A DNA stretch of 14,091 nt. It comes from Phycisphaerae bacterium SM23_33 (GTDB lineage: Bacteria > Planctomycetota > Phycisphaerae > SM23-33). The notes beneath the pieces were generated by a model. It was not told the origin of the DNA and ran no database searches. It saw only the letters and a list, made by a program, of their open reading frames with translations. Shown here in pieces: positions 1 through 7,196 of this stretch. The translations under genes were made by a program, and so were the position numbers. The stretch's first letter is position 1, and the number at the start of each line of letters is the position of its first letter. The stretch is taken from NCBI GenBank assembly GCA_001303665.1, contig LJUF01000039.1, positions 1 to 14,091 of the forward strand, written 5' to 3'.

Positions 1-862
1 CGCTCAGGAAGCCCTCCACCTCGGCCGCCAGGAGCTTCGGCTGGTCCCACCAGGCCATGTGCCCGCACTCGTTCAGCAGCAGCAGGCGGGCCTGGCGGAT
101 CCGTTCGGCCAGCAGGTACGCCTGCGTGATCGGCTCGTAGTCCTGGTAGCCATAGACGACCAGCACCGGCGCGGTGATGCGATGGGCCTCAGCCAGGGCG
201 TCCTCCCGGTGAAAGCCGGTGGCGCTGGGGACGTGCCGCCGCCAGCCGCCGGCGCGGAGGTACTCGGCGACGAATCGCTCGGCGTGCTCGGATGAGTAGA
301 ACATCACCGGGCTCCACATGCGGATGTTGGCCTCGTCCACCTCCGGCCGGACGTGGCCGCGGCGGCGGGCGGCGGAGTAGCGGCCGTTGACCTCCGGCCA
401 GCGGGGCCGGTCCTCGGGCCGCATCATTCGCAGCACGTTGGCCTTGTACACGGCGCGCATCTCCGCGCTGACCGGCCCCATGCCGATCAGCACCAGCCGG
501 TCCACGCGCTGCGGGAAGCGCCCGGCGTACAGCAGGCCCAGGGTTGCCCCCCAGGAGTGACCGATGAGGCGGAGTTTTTCCAGGCCGAGGTGCCGGCGCA
601 GCCGCTCCAGGTCGTCCAGGAACTTCTCGACGCGCAGCGACTCGGCGTCGCGGGGCTGGAGGGTGGACGCGCCCCCGCCGCGCTGGTCGTACAGGATGCA
701 GCGGTGCCGGGGGGCGAACAGCTCAGCCAGCGGCCGGTACAGCAGGCTGTCGTAGCAGCCGTGCAGCAGCACCACCTCCGGCCCGGCGCCGGCCTGGTAC
801 CACGCCAGCTCGTGGTCGGCGACGCTGAGCCGGTGCTCGCGCCAGCCTGGCTGTTGTGCCAT
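1..862 (-). CDS. Alpha/beta hydrolase, prolyl iminopeptidase-like (3' end beyond window)
   Basis: The frame opens at an ATG (862) preceded by AAAGGA about 5 bases upstream and stays open for 287 codons to the window edge, so the C-terminus is missing. Visible motifs fit an S33-type alpha/beta hydrolase. There is an HG oxyanion segment (residues 34-35) and a DQRGGGAS strand-turn (59-66) close to the DQRGxGxS of prolyl iminopeptidases. The nucleophile elbow is GHSWG (101-105, Ser103), with a candidate acid Asp241 in VYGYQD and a candidate base His268 in ECGHMAWWDQP. Residues from about 130 to 225 form the lid region. No signal peptide is visible, so it is probably cytoplasmic. It lies 33 bases after the stop of the nucleotidyltransferase gene and is probably the last visible gene of that operon. 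The substrate cannot be read: peptide, ester or lactone are all possible. Fold assignment is secure; the peptidase label is tentative. Confidence 0.92.
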   Translation of the reverse strand, partial: MAQQPGWREHRLSVADHELAWYQAGAGPEVVLLHGCYDSLLYRPLAELFAPRHRCILYDQRGGGASTLQPRDAESLRVEKFLDDLERLRRHLGLEKLRLIGHSWGATLGLLYAGRFPQRVDRLVLIGMGPVSAEMRAVYKANVLRMMRPEDRPRWPEVNGRYSAARRRGHVRPEVDEANIRMWSPVMFYSSEHAERFVAEYLRAGGWRRHVPSATGFHREDALAEAHRITAPVLVVYGYQDYEPITQAYLLAERIRQARLLLLNECGHMAWWDQPKLLAAEVEGFLS

Positions 863-895
863 CTGCGGTCCTTTCGCCGTTCGCCGGGCGGGCGT

Positions 896-1759
896 CTACC
901 AGCGGACGTTCTGAATGGCGGCCTGGGCTTGATGCATGTGCAGCCACCATTGCGTCAGCCAGGGCTCGCGGATGCCCTTGGCCTGTGCGGCTTCGACCAG
1001 GATTCGACGGATGACCCTCAATTCCAGGCTCACGGGGTGGTCGGACTCCGGCGGCCCGGTCCGGAGGTGGCCGGCGGCCAGCAGGTCCAGGACCTTCCCC
1101 ACGCTCGGTGTCAGCAGCCGTCCCGTGGGCGTGCCGCCGGCGGCGCGGTACAGCCACTTGTCGTAGGGGTAGGGCTGCCCGTCCAGGACCATCGCCGCCT
1201 GCAGGGCGTGGGCGATCACCTTGGGCAGGGACAGCAGCAGGGCCACGGGATCGCTGCGCTGAATGGGGTTGTCGCAGGCGCGGTGCTCGCCGCGCATCTC
1301 CACGTAGTGATAGAAGAAAAAGGCCTGGGAGACTTCCTCTCGCATGGGCCGGCGGGCCAGGCGGATCAGCTCGCCGCCCGCGCCGGTGTTGTCCGTGATG
1401 ATCTCGGCGCTGCGGAGCTGGTAGATGGTGTCCATGTGGCAGCCGTGAGCCCGCCCGGCGAACGCTGCGGTGGATTCAGCGTTCAGGTGGCCCTGTTTGC
1501 CGTCCAGCCGGAACTCGAAGAACCGCGTGCCGGCCGCGGCGCAAAGCTCGGCCGTGGCCGCCGCCGGCAGCAGCAGCCACAGGTCCAGGTCCGAGAAGTC
1601 ATCGTCGATGCCCATGGTGGTGGAGCCGTGGAGAATCACCGACGCCCGGGCGCGGAATGGCGAAAGCACGGGATGCCCGTCGAGGTATCCCGGCAGGAAG
1701 TCGGCAAGCCTTCTCCTCCAGGGCCGCTTGAGGTCTTGATCCGGGGTGGGTTCTGTCAC
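896..1759 (-). CDS. Nucleotidyltransferase-fold protein
   Basis: A 287-residue protein with GTG start, 7 bases after the methyltransferase stop. AGGAG lies about 12 bases before the start, so coupling to the upstream gene is likely. The N-terminal core VILHGSTTMGIDDDFSDLDLWL (split motif: G45-S46, then D57-x-D59) is the hG[GS]...DxD signature of the polymerase-beta-type nucleotidyltransferase superfamily, which transfers NMP to a small molecule, RNA or protein. The rest is mostly helical, including a His/Tyr-rich stretch FFFYHYVEM near residues 156-164 and a segment resembling the helical substrate domains of kanamycin/lincosamide-type and DUF4037-like enzymes. No signal peptide is seen. A third catalytic carboxylate could not be placed with certainty. 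The acceptor is unknown. A second, clearly different nucleotidyltransferase sits three genes upstream, so the two are not a recent duplication. Confidence 0.85.
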   Translation of the reverse strand: MTEPTPDQDLKRPWRRRLADFLPGYLDGHPVLSPFRARASVILHGSTTMGIDDDFSDLDLWLLLPAAATAELCAAAGTRFFEFRLDGKQGHLNAESTAAFAGRAHGCHMDTIYQLRSAEIITDNTGAGGELIRLARRPMREEVSQAFFFYHYVEMRGEHRACDNPIQRSDPVALLLSLPKVIAHALQAAMVLDGQPYPYDKWLYRAAGGTPTGRLLTPSVGKVLDLLAAGHLRTGPPESDHPVSLELRVIRRILVEAAQAKGIREPWLTQWWLHMHQAQAAIQNVRW

Positions 1760-1766
1760 GGGGTGG

Positions 1767-2597
1767 TCACACTCCTGCCTGTGCCTTCAACAGGCGCATC
1801 CGCACCGCCAGGATGGGCGGGATCTCCGGCAGGTCGCGCCAGCGCAGGCCGCCCTTCGTGGCGGCCTCGGGGGGAAAGGCCGGCTCTTCCAGCCCGTCGA
1901 TGACGAAGCCCGCCCGGAAGCCGGCGTTGAAGAGCACGTGCAGCGGGCGATGGAAGTAGTAGTTCAGCTCCGGCTGGCCAAGGATCCCCTCGCCCCTGCG
2001 GGCCGCCGGGGTGAGGTACCTGGTCACCTTGACGCCGGATTGGACGCCCCCGCGGCCGTCGGCCTCGGTCATCTCCGCGAACTTGTGGATCTCGCCGGCC
2101 TGGAAGCAGGGGTGCATGACGGAAAAGACGAACCGGCCGCCCGGCTTGAGCACCTGCCTCAGGGCCGCCATCAGCGGCTCGACGGCGGCCATGTCCATCA
2201 GGGCCATGCTGGCGACGGCGGCGTCGAAGCGGCGGGCGCCCAAAGCGAGAATCTGCTGCTGGTCGGTGGCGTCGGCCACGTGATACTCGACCTTGGCGCC
2301 CGGCGCGGTTCGCTGCCTTGCCCGGGCGATGAAGCGCTCGCTGAAATCGAAGGCGACCACGCTCGCCCCCAGCTCGGCCATTCGCCTGGCGAAGCGCCCG
2401 CCCCCGCAGGCCACGTCCAGGACCGTCTCGCCGGCCGACACCGCCAGCAGCCGTTCCGTGGCCGGCTCGATGAGCTCGCGCTGGAAGGCGTTGCCGTCGC
2501 CGATGCGGTCGTCCCACCATTCGGCGTTGGCCTGCCAGACGTCGCGGGCCTGCTCGTTGAGGTCCGCGAACTCCGCTTGCGAGCCTTCATGCCTCAT
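1767..2597 (-). CDS. Class I SAM-dependent methyltransferase
   Basis: A 276-residue protein with ATG start; GGAAG lies 9 bases upstream, inside the end of the ABC ATPase gene, which it overlaps by 11 bases. Motif I is VLDVACGGGRFAR (59-71), the SAM-binding glycine loop. The following acidic strand is VVAFDFSERFI (80-90, Asp84). Motif II/III features include HVADATD (106-112) and FDAAVASMALMDM (124-136), and the post-motif is LKPGGRFVFSVMHPCF (150-165). This is the standard Rossmann methyltransferase order. The roughly 110-residue C-terminal part (EIHKFAEMTEADG..., NYYFHRPLHVLFNAGFRAGFVIDGLEEPAFP) matches the small-molecule methyltransferases of the UbiE/Methyltransf_11 type, in which that region shapes the acceptor site. 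The acceptor is not readable. Tight spacing on both sides makes co-translation with the ABC ATPase and the nucleotidyltransferase likely. Confidence 0.94.
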   Translation of the reverse strand: MRHEGSQAEFADLNEQARDVWQANAEWWDDRIGDGNAFQRELIEPATERLLAVSAGETVLDVACGGGRFARRMAELGASVVAFDFSERFIARARQRTAPGAKVEYHVADATDQQQILALGARRFDAAVASMALMDMAAVEPLMAALRQVLKPGGRFVFSVMHPCFQAGEIHKFAEMTEADGRGGVQSGVKVTRYLTPAARRGEGILGQPELNYYFHRPLHVLFNAGFRAGFVIDGLEEPAFPPEAATKGGLRWRDLPEIPPILAVRMRLLKAQAGV

Positions 2598-3609
2598 GTC
2601 CGGCCACTTCCTTTCCTGGGGCTGGCGCCGGGCGGCTGTCGGCGTAGATGCGGGCGATGATCTCCTCGATGGGCGGGTTCTCCACGAACAGGTCGCGGAC
2701 CTCGTGCCGGGCGGCGACGCGGGCGATCAGCTCGGCCGCCGCCACCTGCTGGGGGTCGAAGCGGAGGGTGACGCGGCGGCCGGCGCGGGCGATGACCTCG
2801 GCGTCGGGGTCGCGGACGTCGCCGTTCTCGTTGAGCAGGTCGACGGTCAGCCTGCGCTCGGTGGTGACCAGGGCCCGCAGGTCGGCCAGCGTGCCGTCGG
2901 TGAGGATGCGGCCGCGGTTGATGACCAGCACGCGGCTGCACAGGGCCTCGATGTCGTCCATGTCGTGGGTGGCCAGGATGACGGTGACGCGGCGGCGACG
3001 GTTGAGCCGGCGGACGAAGTCGCGGACGGCCAGCTTGCTGACGGCGTCCAGGCCGATGGTGGGCTCGTCCAGGTAGAGGATCTCGGGCGAGTGCAGCAGC
3101 GCCGCGGCCAGGTCGCAGCGCGTCCGCTGGCCCAGCGAAAGCTGGCGGACGGGCGTGTCCAGAAGCGGCGCCAGTTCCAGCAACTCCACCAGCTCGTCGC
3201 GGCTGCGGCGGTAGTCGGCCGGGCCCACGCGGTAGATGTCGCGCAGCAGCTCAAACGACTCCACCACCGGCAGGTCCCACCACAACTGCGTCCGCTGGCC
3301 GAAGACCACCCCGATGTGCCGCACCGTCTCGATGCGGCTCTTCCAGGGCACGCGGCCCAGCACCTCCACCCGGCCGGAGTCGGGCACCAGGATGCCCGAG
3401 AGCACCTTCACCGTGGTGGACTTGCCGGCCCCGTTGGGGCCGATGTAGCCCAGCAGCTCGCCCTGCCGCAACGAGAACGACACCCCGTCCAGGGCCCGAA
3501 CGGTCCGGTATCGCCGCCGCGCCAGGCCCGCCAGCGCGCCCAGGACGCCGCTTCTGCGCTCGGCCACGCGAAAGGTCTTGACCAGGTCTTCGACGATAAT
3601 GTGCGGCAC
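2587..3609 (-). CDS. ABC-2-type transporter ATP-binding protein
   Basis: A 340-residue protein; GTG start with GGAG about 7 bases upstream. All nucleotide-binding motifs are intact: Walker A GPNGAGKST (57-65), Q-loop Gln105 (VVFGQRTQLWWD), signature LSLGQR (157-162), Walker B ILYLDEP (177-183, catalytic Glu182), D-loop GLDA (186-189) and H-loop His215 (ATHDMDD). The QRTQLWWDLP segment, the RRRYRTVRALDGV insertion before strand 2 and the roughly 110-residue C-terminal domain fit the COG4586-type uncharacterised exporter ATPases. These normally work with two ABC-2 permeases encoded next door. None is present here: the next genes on both sides are soluble transferases. It therefore either uses permeases encoded elsewhere or has another role. 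A promoter-like motif sits in the 79-base gap upstream, so it probably begins a transcription unit. Confidence 0.95.
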   Translation of the reverse strand: MPHIIVEDLVKTFRVAERRSGVLGALAGLARRRYRTVRALDGVSFSLRQGELLGYIGPNGAGKSTTVKVLSGILVPDSGRVEVLGRVPWKSRIETVRHIGVVFGQRTQLWWDLPVVESFELLRDIYRVGPADYRRSRDELVELLELAPLLDTPVRQLSLGQRTRCDLAAALLHSPEILYLDEPTIGLDAVSKLAVRDFVRRLNRRRRVTVILATHDMDDIEALCSRVLVINRGRILTDGTLADLRALVTTERRLTVDLLNENGDVRDPDAEVIARAGRRVTLRFDPQQVAAAELIARVAARHEVRDLFVENPPIEEIIARIYADSRPAPAPGKEVAGHEA

Positions 3610-3650
3610 GGCGTCTCCTCGGGCGCGGGGGCCGGGCGGTCCCCATCAAG

Positions 3651-3672
3651 AGGGTATATGCCGAACCGTGAC
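3651..3672 (-). promoter_or_regulatory. Promoter-like motif upstream of the ABC ATPase, shared with the sigma-factor gene
   Basis: On the minus strand the segment reads GTCACGG, two to three variable bases, GGC, one base, then TATAC and CT about 42 bases before the GTG start. The same arrangement occurs at 7197-7218 before the sigma-factor gene, with 18 of 22 positions identical and nearly the same distance to the start codon. TATAC could be a -10 element. No TTGACA-like -35 lies at 16-18 bases, so an activator or an alternative sigma factor may recognise the GTCACGG part. Seen directly: the repeat and its position. Inferred: promoter function and co-regulation. Confidence 0.6.
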
Positions 3673-3688
3673 AGCCCCGGGCGGGGTC

Positions 3689-4477
3689 TCAGCCCGGCCC
3701 GGCGTCGAGCCAGCGGGCCACCTCTTCGCAGGCGGCCCGGGTGGAGGCCTCCAGCGTACGCAGCCACCGCCTGTGGCGGGGCAGCTCGGCCTCGGCCGGA
3801 TGCAGCCGCAAATGCCTGGCCCGGGGCAGCAGTTGCCGCCATGGGCCTTCGGCGTTCCGGAAGCCCCAGTCCGCCGCCTCGCTCTTGGAGCTGAGCCGGT
3901 CCTCCCTCAGCCACAGCAGCAGCCGCGCCGCCGTCAGCAGGAAGTCCACCGCGTGGACGTCGCCGAGGGCGCTTCGGCAGTTGTCCGGGGCCGTCCGCGG
4001 GAAGGCCCGCAGCTCCTCCACGATCATCTCGCGGGAGGGGATGGGGATCTCGTCGCAGACGTCCCGGCCGTGAATCACCCGCCCGCGCCGGCGGATGACG
4101 TGAAGCACCATCCAGCCGAGCTGGCTGGCTTCCCACGGCCGCTCGCCGTTGGTCCCCCACCAGTAGGCCCTGCCCTTCCTGGCCGGGTCGAGCATGTGCC
4201 GGGGCAGGAAGGCCCCCTCGATCATCTTCTCGATGGTGGAGGCCCGCTCGCGGCGCAGGGGCCGGCGGAGGGCGGCCAGCCGGCGCTGCGTCTGCGGCGA
4301 CAGGTCGGCCTCGGTGACGGCCAGGAAGTCCAGGTCGCCGTAGCCGGGGGCCAGGTCGTCAAAGACGATGGAGCCGTACAGGATCACCGAGACCAGCCGC
4401 GGCCCGAAGAAGTCCGAGATCGGCCCCAGGAACTTCTCCAGGGCGGCGGCGACCTCAGGGTCGTGGTAATCGTGCAT
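3689..4477 (-). CDS. AadA-like aminoglycoside nucleotidyltransferase family protein (DUF4111-type)
   Basis: A 262-residue protein. The ATG at 4477 is preferred because GAGG lies 7 bases upstream and the length fits the family (about 260 residues). An in-frame GTG at 4552 has no ribosome site and would overlap the acetyltransferase gene. The core VILYGSIVFDDLAPGYGDLD (31-50) carries G35-S36 and D48-x-D50, the metal-binding pair of nucleotidyltransferases. The following IEGAFLP (Glu87) and GWMVLHVIRRRGRVIHGRD (121-139) resemble the AadA/Spectinomycin-adenylyltransferase layout, in which the C-terminal helical domain helps bind the drug. AadA enzymes transfer AMP from ATP to streptomycin or spectinomycin; chromosomal relatives often have unknown acceptors. 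It follows the GNAT gene by 34 bases on the same strand. The family is well supported; drug resistance is not demonstrated by sequence. Confidence 0.85.
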   Translation of the reverse strand: MHDYHDPEVAAALEKFLGPISDFFGPRLVSVILYGSIVFDDLAPGYGDLDFLAVTEADLSPQTQRRLAALRRPLRRERASTIEKMIEGAFLPRHMLDPARKGRAYWWGTNGERPWEASQLGWMVLHVIRRRGRVIHGRDVCDEIPIPSREMIVEELRAFPRTAPDNCRSALGDVHAVDFLLTAARLLLWLREDRLSSKSEAADWGFRNAEGPWRQLLPRARHLRLHPAEAELPRHRRWLRTLEASTRAACEEVARWLDAGPG

Positions 4478-4511
4478 GTCGAGCCTCGAGGGTTTCACCG
4501 CGGATGAAGGG

Positions 4512-5138
4512 TCAACCGGCGTTACCTGTCGTGTCTCCCTCGGGCCGCCCACCCGTCAAAACCCTGTCCTCGCTCTCCGGCATAGAGGAAGGTCGGCCGC
4601 GGCCGGTTGGGGCCGGGCATTCGATGGCATAGATGTGGAAGTGGCGTTGTGCCTTTTCGTGGAAGCCCTGCCCGGCGGGCTTCATCCCGACTTTCTCCAG
4701 GACGCGGACGCTGGCCAGGTTGTCGGGGAACACGGCCGCGCAAATCCGATCCAGGCCCAATGATTCAAATCCGACGGCGAGGACCGCCCCGGCCGCCTCG
4801 GTGGCATAGCCGCGGTTCCAGGCATGCCTGAAGAAGCGATAGCCCAACTGCATCCCGCCAATGCGTTTCTCCGGGGTCAGGCCGCACCAGCCGATGTATT
4901 CGCCGCTTTCCCTGAGCACCACCGAAACATTGCCGTATCTCTCCGCGGCGGCCCTGGCCAGGGCCTGCCGGTGCTGCGGAAGGAACTCCTCCACAGGCGA
5001 CGTCCACGGTATCCCATCGCCGATGTGACGCATCACCTCCGGGTCTGTGTTCATCCTGTGGATGGCTTCGCCGTCGGCCGGCGTTTCCGGCCGAAGGATC
5101 AGGCGCGCGGTTTCGATTGGCTTGTGGATCAGCGTCAC
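4512..5138 (-). CDS. GNAT acetyltransferase, RimJ/RimL type
   Basis: A 208-residue protein with GTG start that shares four bases (GTGA) with the stop of the peptidase gene. No strong ribosome site is visible, so translation is probably coupled. The opening IETARLILRPETPADGEAI (8-26) is the usual start of RimJ/RimL-like enzymes. Motif A is LGYRFFRHAWNRGYATEA (98-115), with the acetyl-CoA pyrophosphate loop R109-G-Y-A-T-E. Motif B is FPDNLASVRVLEKVGM (137-152), with the conserved Asn140. These enzymes move acetyl from acetyl-CoA to an amine: ribosomal protein N-termini, aminoglycosides, puromycin-like compounds or other small molecules. About 35 residues after the last beta strand (from Ala171) are Gly/Pro/Arg-rich and probably disordered. 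Its place between a peptidase and an AadA-like enzyme suggests a small-molecule target, but that is inference. Confidence 0.93.
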   Translation of the reverse strand: MTLIHKPIETARLILRPETPADGEAIHRMNTDPEVMRHIGDGIPWTSPVEEFLPQHRQALARAAAERYGNVSVVLRESGEYIGWCGLTPEKRIGGMQLGYRFFRHAWNRGYATEAAGAVLAVGFESLGLDRICAAVFPDNLASVRVLEKVGMKPAGQGFHEKAQRHFHIYAIECPAPTGRGRPSSMPESEDRVLTGGRPEGDTTGNAG

Positions 5139-6097
5139 TTATCGGTTCTGGCGTCGGCGCTGTCGCCGAGTTGGTACTTCCCTGCTTCGGGGTACAGGAA
5201 GGTGAGCACGCCGAAGCGGCCCAGGGGGATGGCCTGCTCGATGAGGATCACGTCGCGGAACTCGCCCGGCTTGACGCGGGGGAACCAGGCCGAGGCGGTG
5301 GTGCCGGCCTGAAAGTAGCCCCGCTGGGGCGGGGCCTGGCGGGCCAGGGCCCGGGCCGTGGGCGAATCGGGAGGGAGCTTTTCCGGCGCCTCGACGGTCC
5401 GGCGGAACCGGGCCCGGAACGTGGACGACGACAGCCACTTCCAGGCGTAGCGGTTCCAGCTCCACTTCACGACCGCGCAGGGCCGCACGTCCGCGGCGGC
5501 GCAGCGGATGGCCGCCGCCGTCAGCGAGGTGCCGAACGCCTTCGCCAGCGAGATGACGCCGGCCAGGCCGGGCGGGGCGGCCCTGGCCTTATCCAGGAAA
5601 CGCACCCCCGGCATGAGCAGGTTGGCGGCGAAGTGGTCGGCCTCCTGCTCGGCGAGGTTGGGCGACTCGTGATCGCACAGGGAGCGATGGGCCGGGGCCC
5701 GGCCGGCGGCCAGGGCGAGCCGGTGCTCGTCAATGTAATAGTGCCCGAGTTCGTGGGCGAGGGTGAAGCGGGCGCGGGGGGCGTCGCCTCGGCCGACGCG
5801 GTCGAGGTTGCAGAACAGGTGGAACCTGCCCGCCTTGTGCTCAAGCATGCCGTCGAAGGCCTCGCCGTAGGGGCCGAAGCTCATCGTGATCCGCTTGGCC
5901 CGGGCGATTCGCCCCGGCTCGATGCTCCCGGCGGGACAGTGCTCGCCGGCTAGCGCCTCCGCCAGCTCGGCGATCTCGGCCTTGCGGGATTCCGCAAGCC
6001 GGGCCGGGCCGGCCGGCAGGTCCGGGGCCTCCCCGAACCGCCTGCGGTAGCGCCGGCGAATCTGCCGGTCGAATTGCCTACCTGACATCCTGGCCAT
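5135..6097 (-). CDS. ImmA/IrrE family zinc metallopeptidase
   Basis: A 320-residue protein; ATG at 6097 with AAGGA 6 bases upstream, starting within the previous gene (20-base overlap). The zinc site is clear: FTLAHELGHYYIDEHR (111-126) contains HELGH (His115, Glu116, His119), and EADHFAANLLMP (152-163) supplies the third ligand Glu152, the exact layout of the M78/DUF955 family. ImmA cuts the repressor ImmR of ICEBs1 and IrrE cuts DdrO in Deinococcus, switching regulons on. Residues 1-60 are basic and helical. Residues about 185-320 form an additional C-terminal region of unknown fold, rich in aromatic and Arg residues (VVKWSWNRYAWKWLSSS). Usual partners are XRE-type repressors; here the upstream partners are a small charged protein and a sigma factor. 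No signal peptide, so it probably acts in the cytoplasm. Confidence 0.93.
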   Translation of the reverse strand: MARMSGRQFDRQIRRRYRRRFGEAPDLPAGPARLAESRKAEIAELAEALAGEHCPAGSIEPGRIARAKRITMSFGPYGEAFDGMLEHKAGRFHLFCNLDRVGRGDAPRARFTLAHELGHYYIDEHRLALAAGRAPAHRSLCDHESPNLAEQEADHFAANLLMPGVRFLDKARAAPPGLAGVISLAKAFGTSLTAAAIRCAAADVRPCAVVKWSWNRYAWKWLSSSTFRARFRRTVEAPEKLPPDSPTARALARQAPPQRGYFQAGTTASAWFPRVKPGEFRDVILIEQAIPLGRFGVLTFLYPEAGKYQLGDSADARTDK

Positions 6098-6467
6098 CGT
6101 GGTCCTTCTCGAGTTCGCGTTCGGCCGCCTCGCGGTCGCGGCGCATCCGCTCTTCGATCTCGGAGGGGATGGGCCCGCCCTCCCTGGCCGCCCGGGCGAG
6201 GTGGTCCTCGCTGGCGGCCTCGGCCGGAAACGAAACCACCCTCGCCTCGTCGGGGCCGCCGGCCCTGGCCTCGAAGACCGCCGCCGCGTCGGCCAGCGAT
6301 TCCGGCAGTGCGGCCGGGCTCTGTGCCAGCTCCGCCTCCGCCCGCCGCACCTCGTCTTCGGCCTCCGGGACGGCCCAGCCCATGGACTTCAGGGCCTGAT
6401 GCACGCCGGGCTCCGCGGCGTCACCCTCTCCGGCGTCTGGGGGCTTGTCTTGGCGTTTCCTGGGCAT
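6078..6467 (-). CDS. Small charged hypothetical protein between sigma factor and ImmA-type peptidase
   Basis: A 129-residue protein; ATG at 6467, inside the end of the sigma-factor gene (47-base overlap), and its own end overlaps the peptidase start by 20 bases. It is not a recognised family. The N-terminus is basic (MPRKRQDK), the middle is Ala/Glu-rich (residues 36-75: EAEDEVRRAEAELAQSP...), and the C-terminus EIEERMRRDREAAERELEKD (103-122) is predicted to form a charged helix or coiled coil. No helix-turn-helix, zinc finger, signal peptide or membrane segment is visible. The gene order and overlaps suggest a matched partner of the peptidase or the sigma factor, for example an antitoxin-, anti-sigma- or substrate-like protein. 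That role is inference from position only. It could also be a planctomycete-specific accessory protein without regulatory function. Confidence 0.75.
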   Translation of the reverse strand: MPRKRQDKPPDAGEGDAAEPGVHQALKSMGWAVPEAEDEVRRAEAELAQSPAALPESLADAAAVFEARAGGPDEARVVSFPAEAASEDHLARAAREGGPIPSEIEERMRRDREAAERELEKDHDGQDVR

Positions 6468-7158
6468 CGGTTGTCTCTTTCATCCGGGGGCCGGCCTGGC
6501 CCCGCACGAACTCGGCGATCTTCCGCAGCGCCCGGCGCCGGAGCTGGCGGAGGTTCTCCGGCGTGGTGCCCAGCGTCCGGGCCAGCTCGGCCGCCACCTC
6601 GTTCGGCAGCCGCTGGTGCCGCTTCTCCGGGCGGTACCACTGAAACGTCGTGCGGATCACCAGTTGCTCCCGCTCGTTCAGCGAGGCGAGCGCCTGGTGG
6701 ACGAGCCGCTCGTCCGGCGACGGTGCGCGCTCCGGCCGGTCGGCCGCGGGCACCTGCTGCCAGTGGTCCAGCCTCAGGCTTTTGGTCGGCACTCGCCGCC
6801 GGCCGCGGAGGGTTTCCTGCACCAGCCGCCGGGCGATCCAGCCCAGCCAGGCCCGCGCCCGCAGACGCAGCCGCTCCGGATCGGCGATCCCGGCCGGGTC
6901 GAACTTGTCGGCGTTCTCGTAGGCCAGCCGGAAGGCGTCGGCCGTCAGGTCGGCGGCGCCAGCCGGCCCGCCCAGCAGGGCCCCGTAGGCGCGGAGGCAG
7001 ACCCCGTACAGGTACGCCACGTGGCGGCGGTAGAAGACCTCCCACGCGGCCCTGGCCGCGCCGGGGTCCTCGCCGGCCATGGCCATGTGCGCCAGCAGGT
7101 CGGCGTCGGTCTGGCCGCTCAGCTCGGCCTGCGGCCCTTCGGTCGGATTCGGGTCCAT
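6421..7158 (-). CDS. ECF / sigma-70-like RNA polymerase sigma factor
   Basis: A 245-residue protein; ATG at 7158 with GAGGA about 11 bases upstream. The frame extends further upstream to 7302 but that part (MQELFCLEPAADK...) crosses the promoter-like motif at 7197-7218 and is rejected. Region 2 spans about residues 36-120: AAWEVFYRRHVAYLYGVCLRA, then AADLTADAFRLAYENADKF (68-86) resembling the 2.2 core-binding helix, then RARAWLGWIARRLVQETLR (100-118) as 2.4. Region 4 is residues about 156-215: LASLNEREQLVIRTTFQW followed by LPNEVAAELARTLGTTPENLRQLRRRALRKI, a helix-turn-helix for -35 recognition. A 15-20 residue insertion (GALLGGPAG) sits in region 2, and the Arg-rich tail is unusual. No anti-sigma membrane protein is encoded alongside; instead the small protein and the ImmA-type peptidase follow with overlaps. 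Confidence 0.88.
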   Translation of the reverse strand: MDPNPTEGPQAELSGQTDADLLAHMAMAGEDPGAARAAWEVFYRRHVAYLYGVCLRAYGALLGGPAGAADLTADAFRLAYENADKFDPAGIADPERLRLRARAWLGWIARRLVQETLRGRRRVPTKSLRLDHWQQVPAADRPERAPSPDERLVHQALASLNEREQLVIRTTFQWYRPEKRHQRLPNEVAAELARTLGTTPENLRQLRRRALRKIAEFVRGQAGPRMKETTDAQETPRQAPRRRRG

Positions 7159-7196
7159 CGGAACGCGCGTCCTCGGGCATGCCCGCCAGGACCTAC

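Noticed and set aside
353..1903. Long plus-strand open frame (516 codons) at the left end
   Set aside because: It lies opposite the hydrolase and nucleotidyltransferase genes, whose motifs are intact, and spans both with no domain of its own.
3689..5138. Integron-like gene cassettes (AadA-like and GNAT genes)
   Set aside because: No attC-like inverted repeats, no integrase, and the genes overlap or share operon spacing rather than sitting as separate cassettes.
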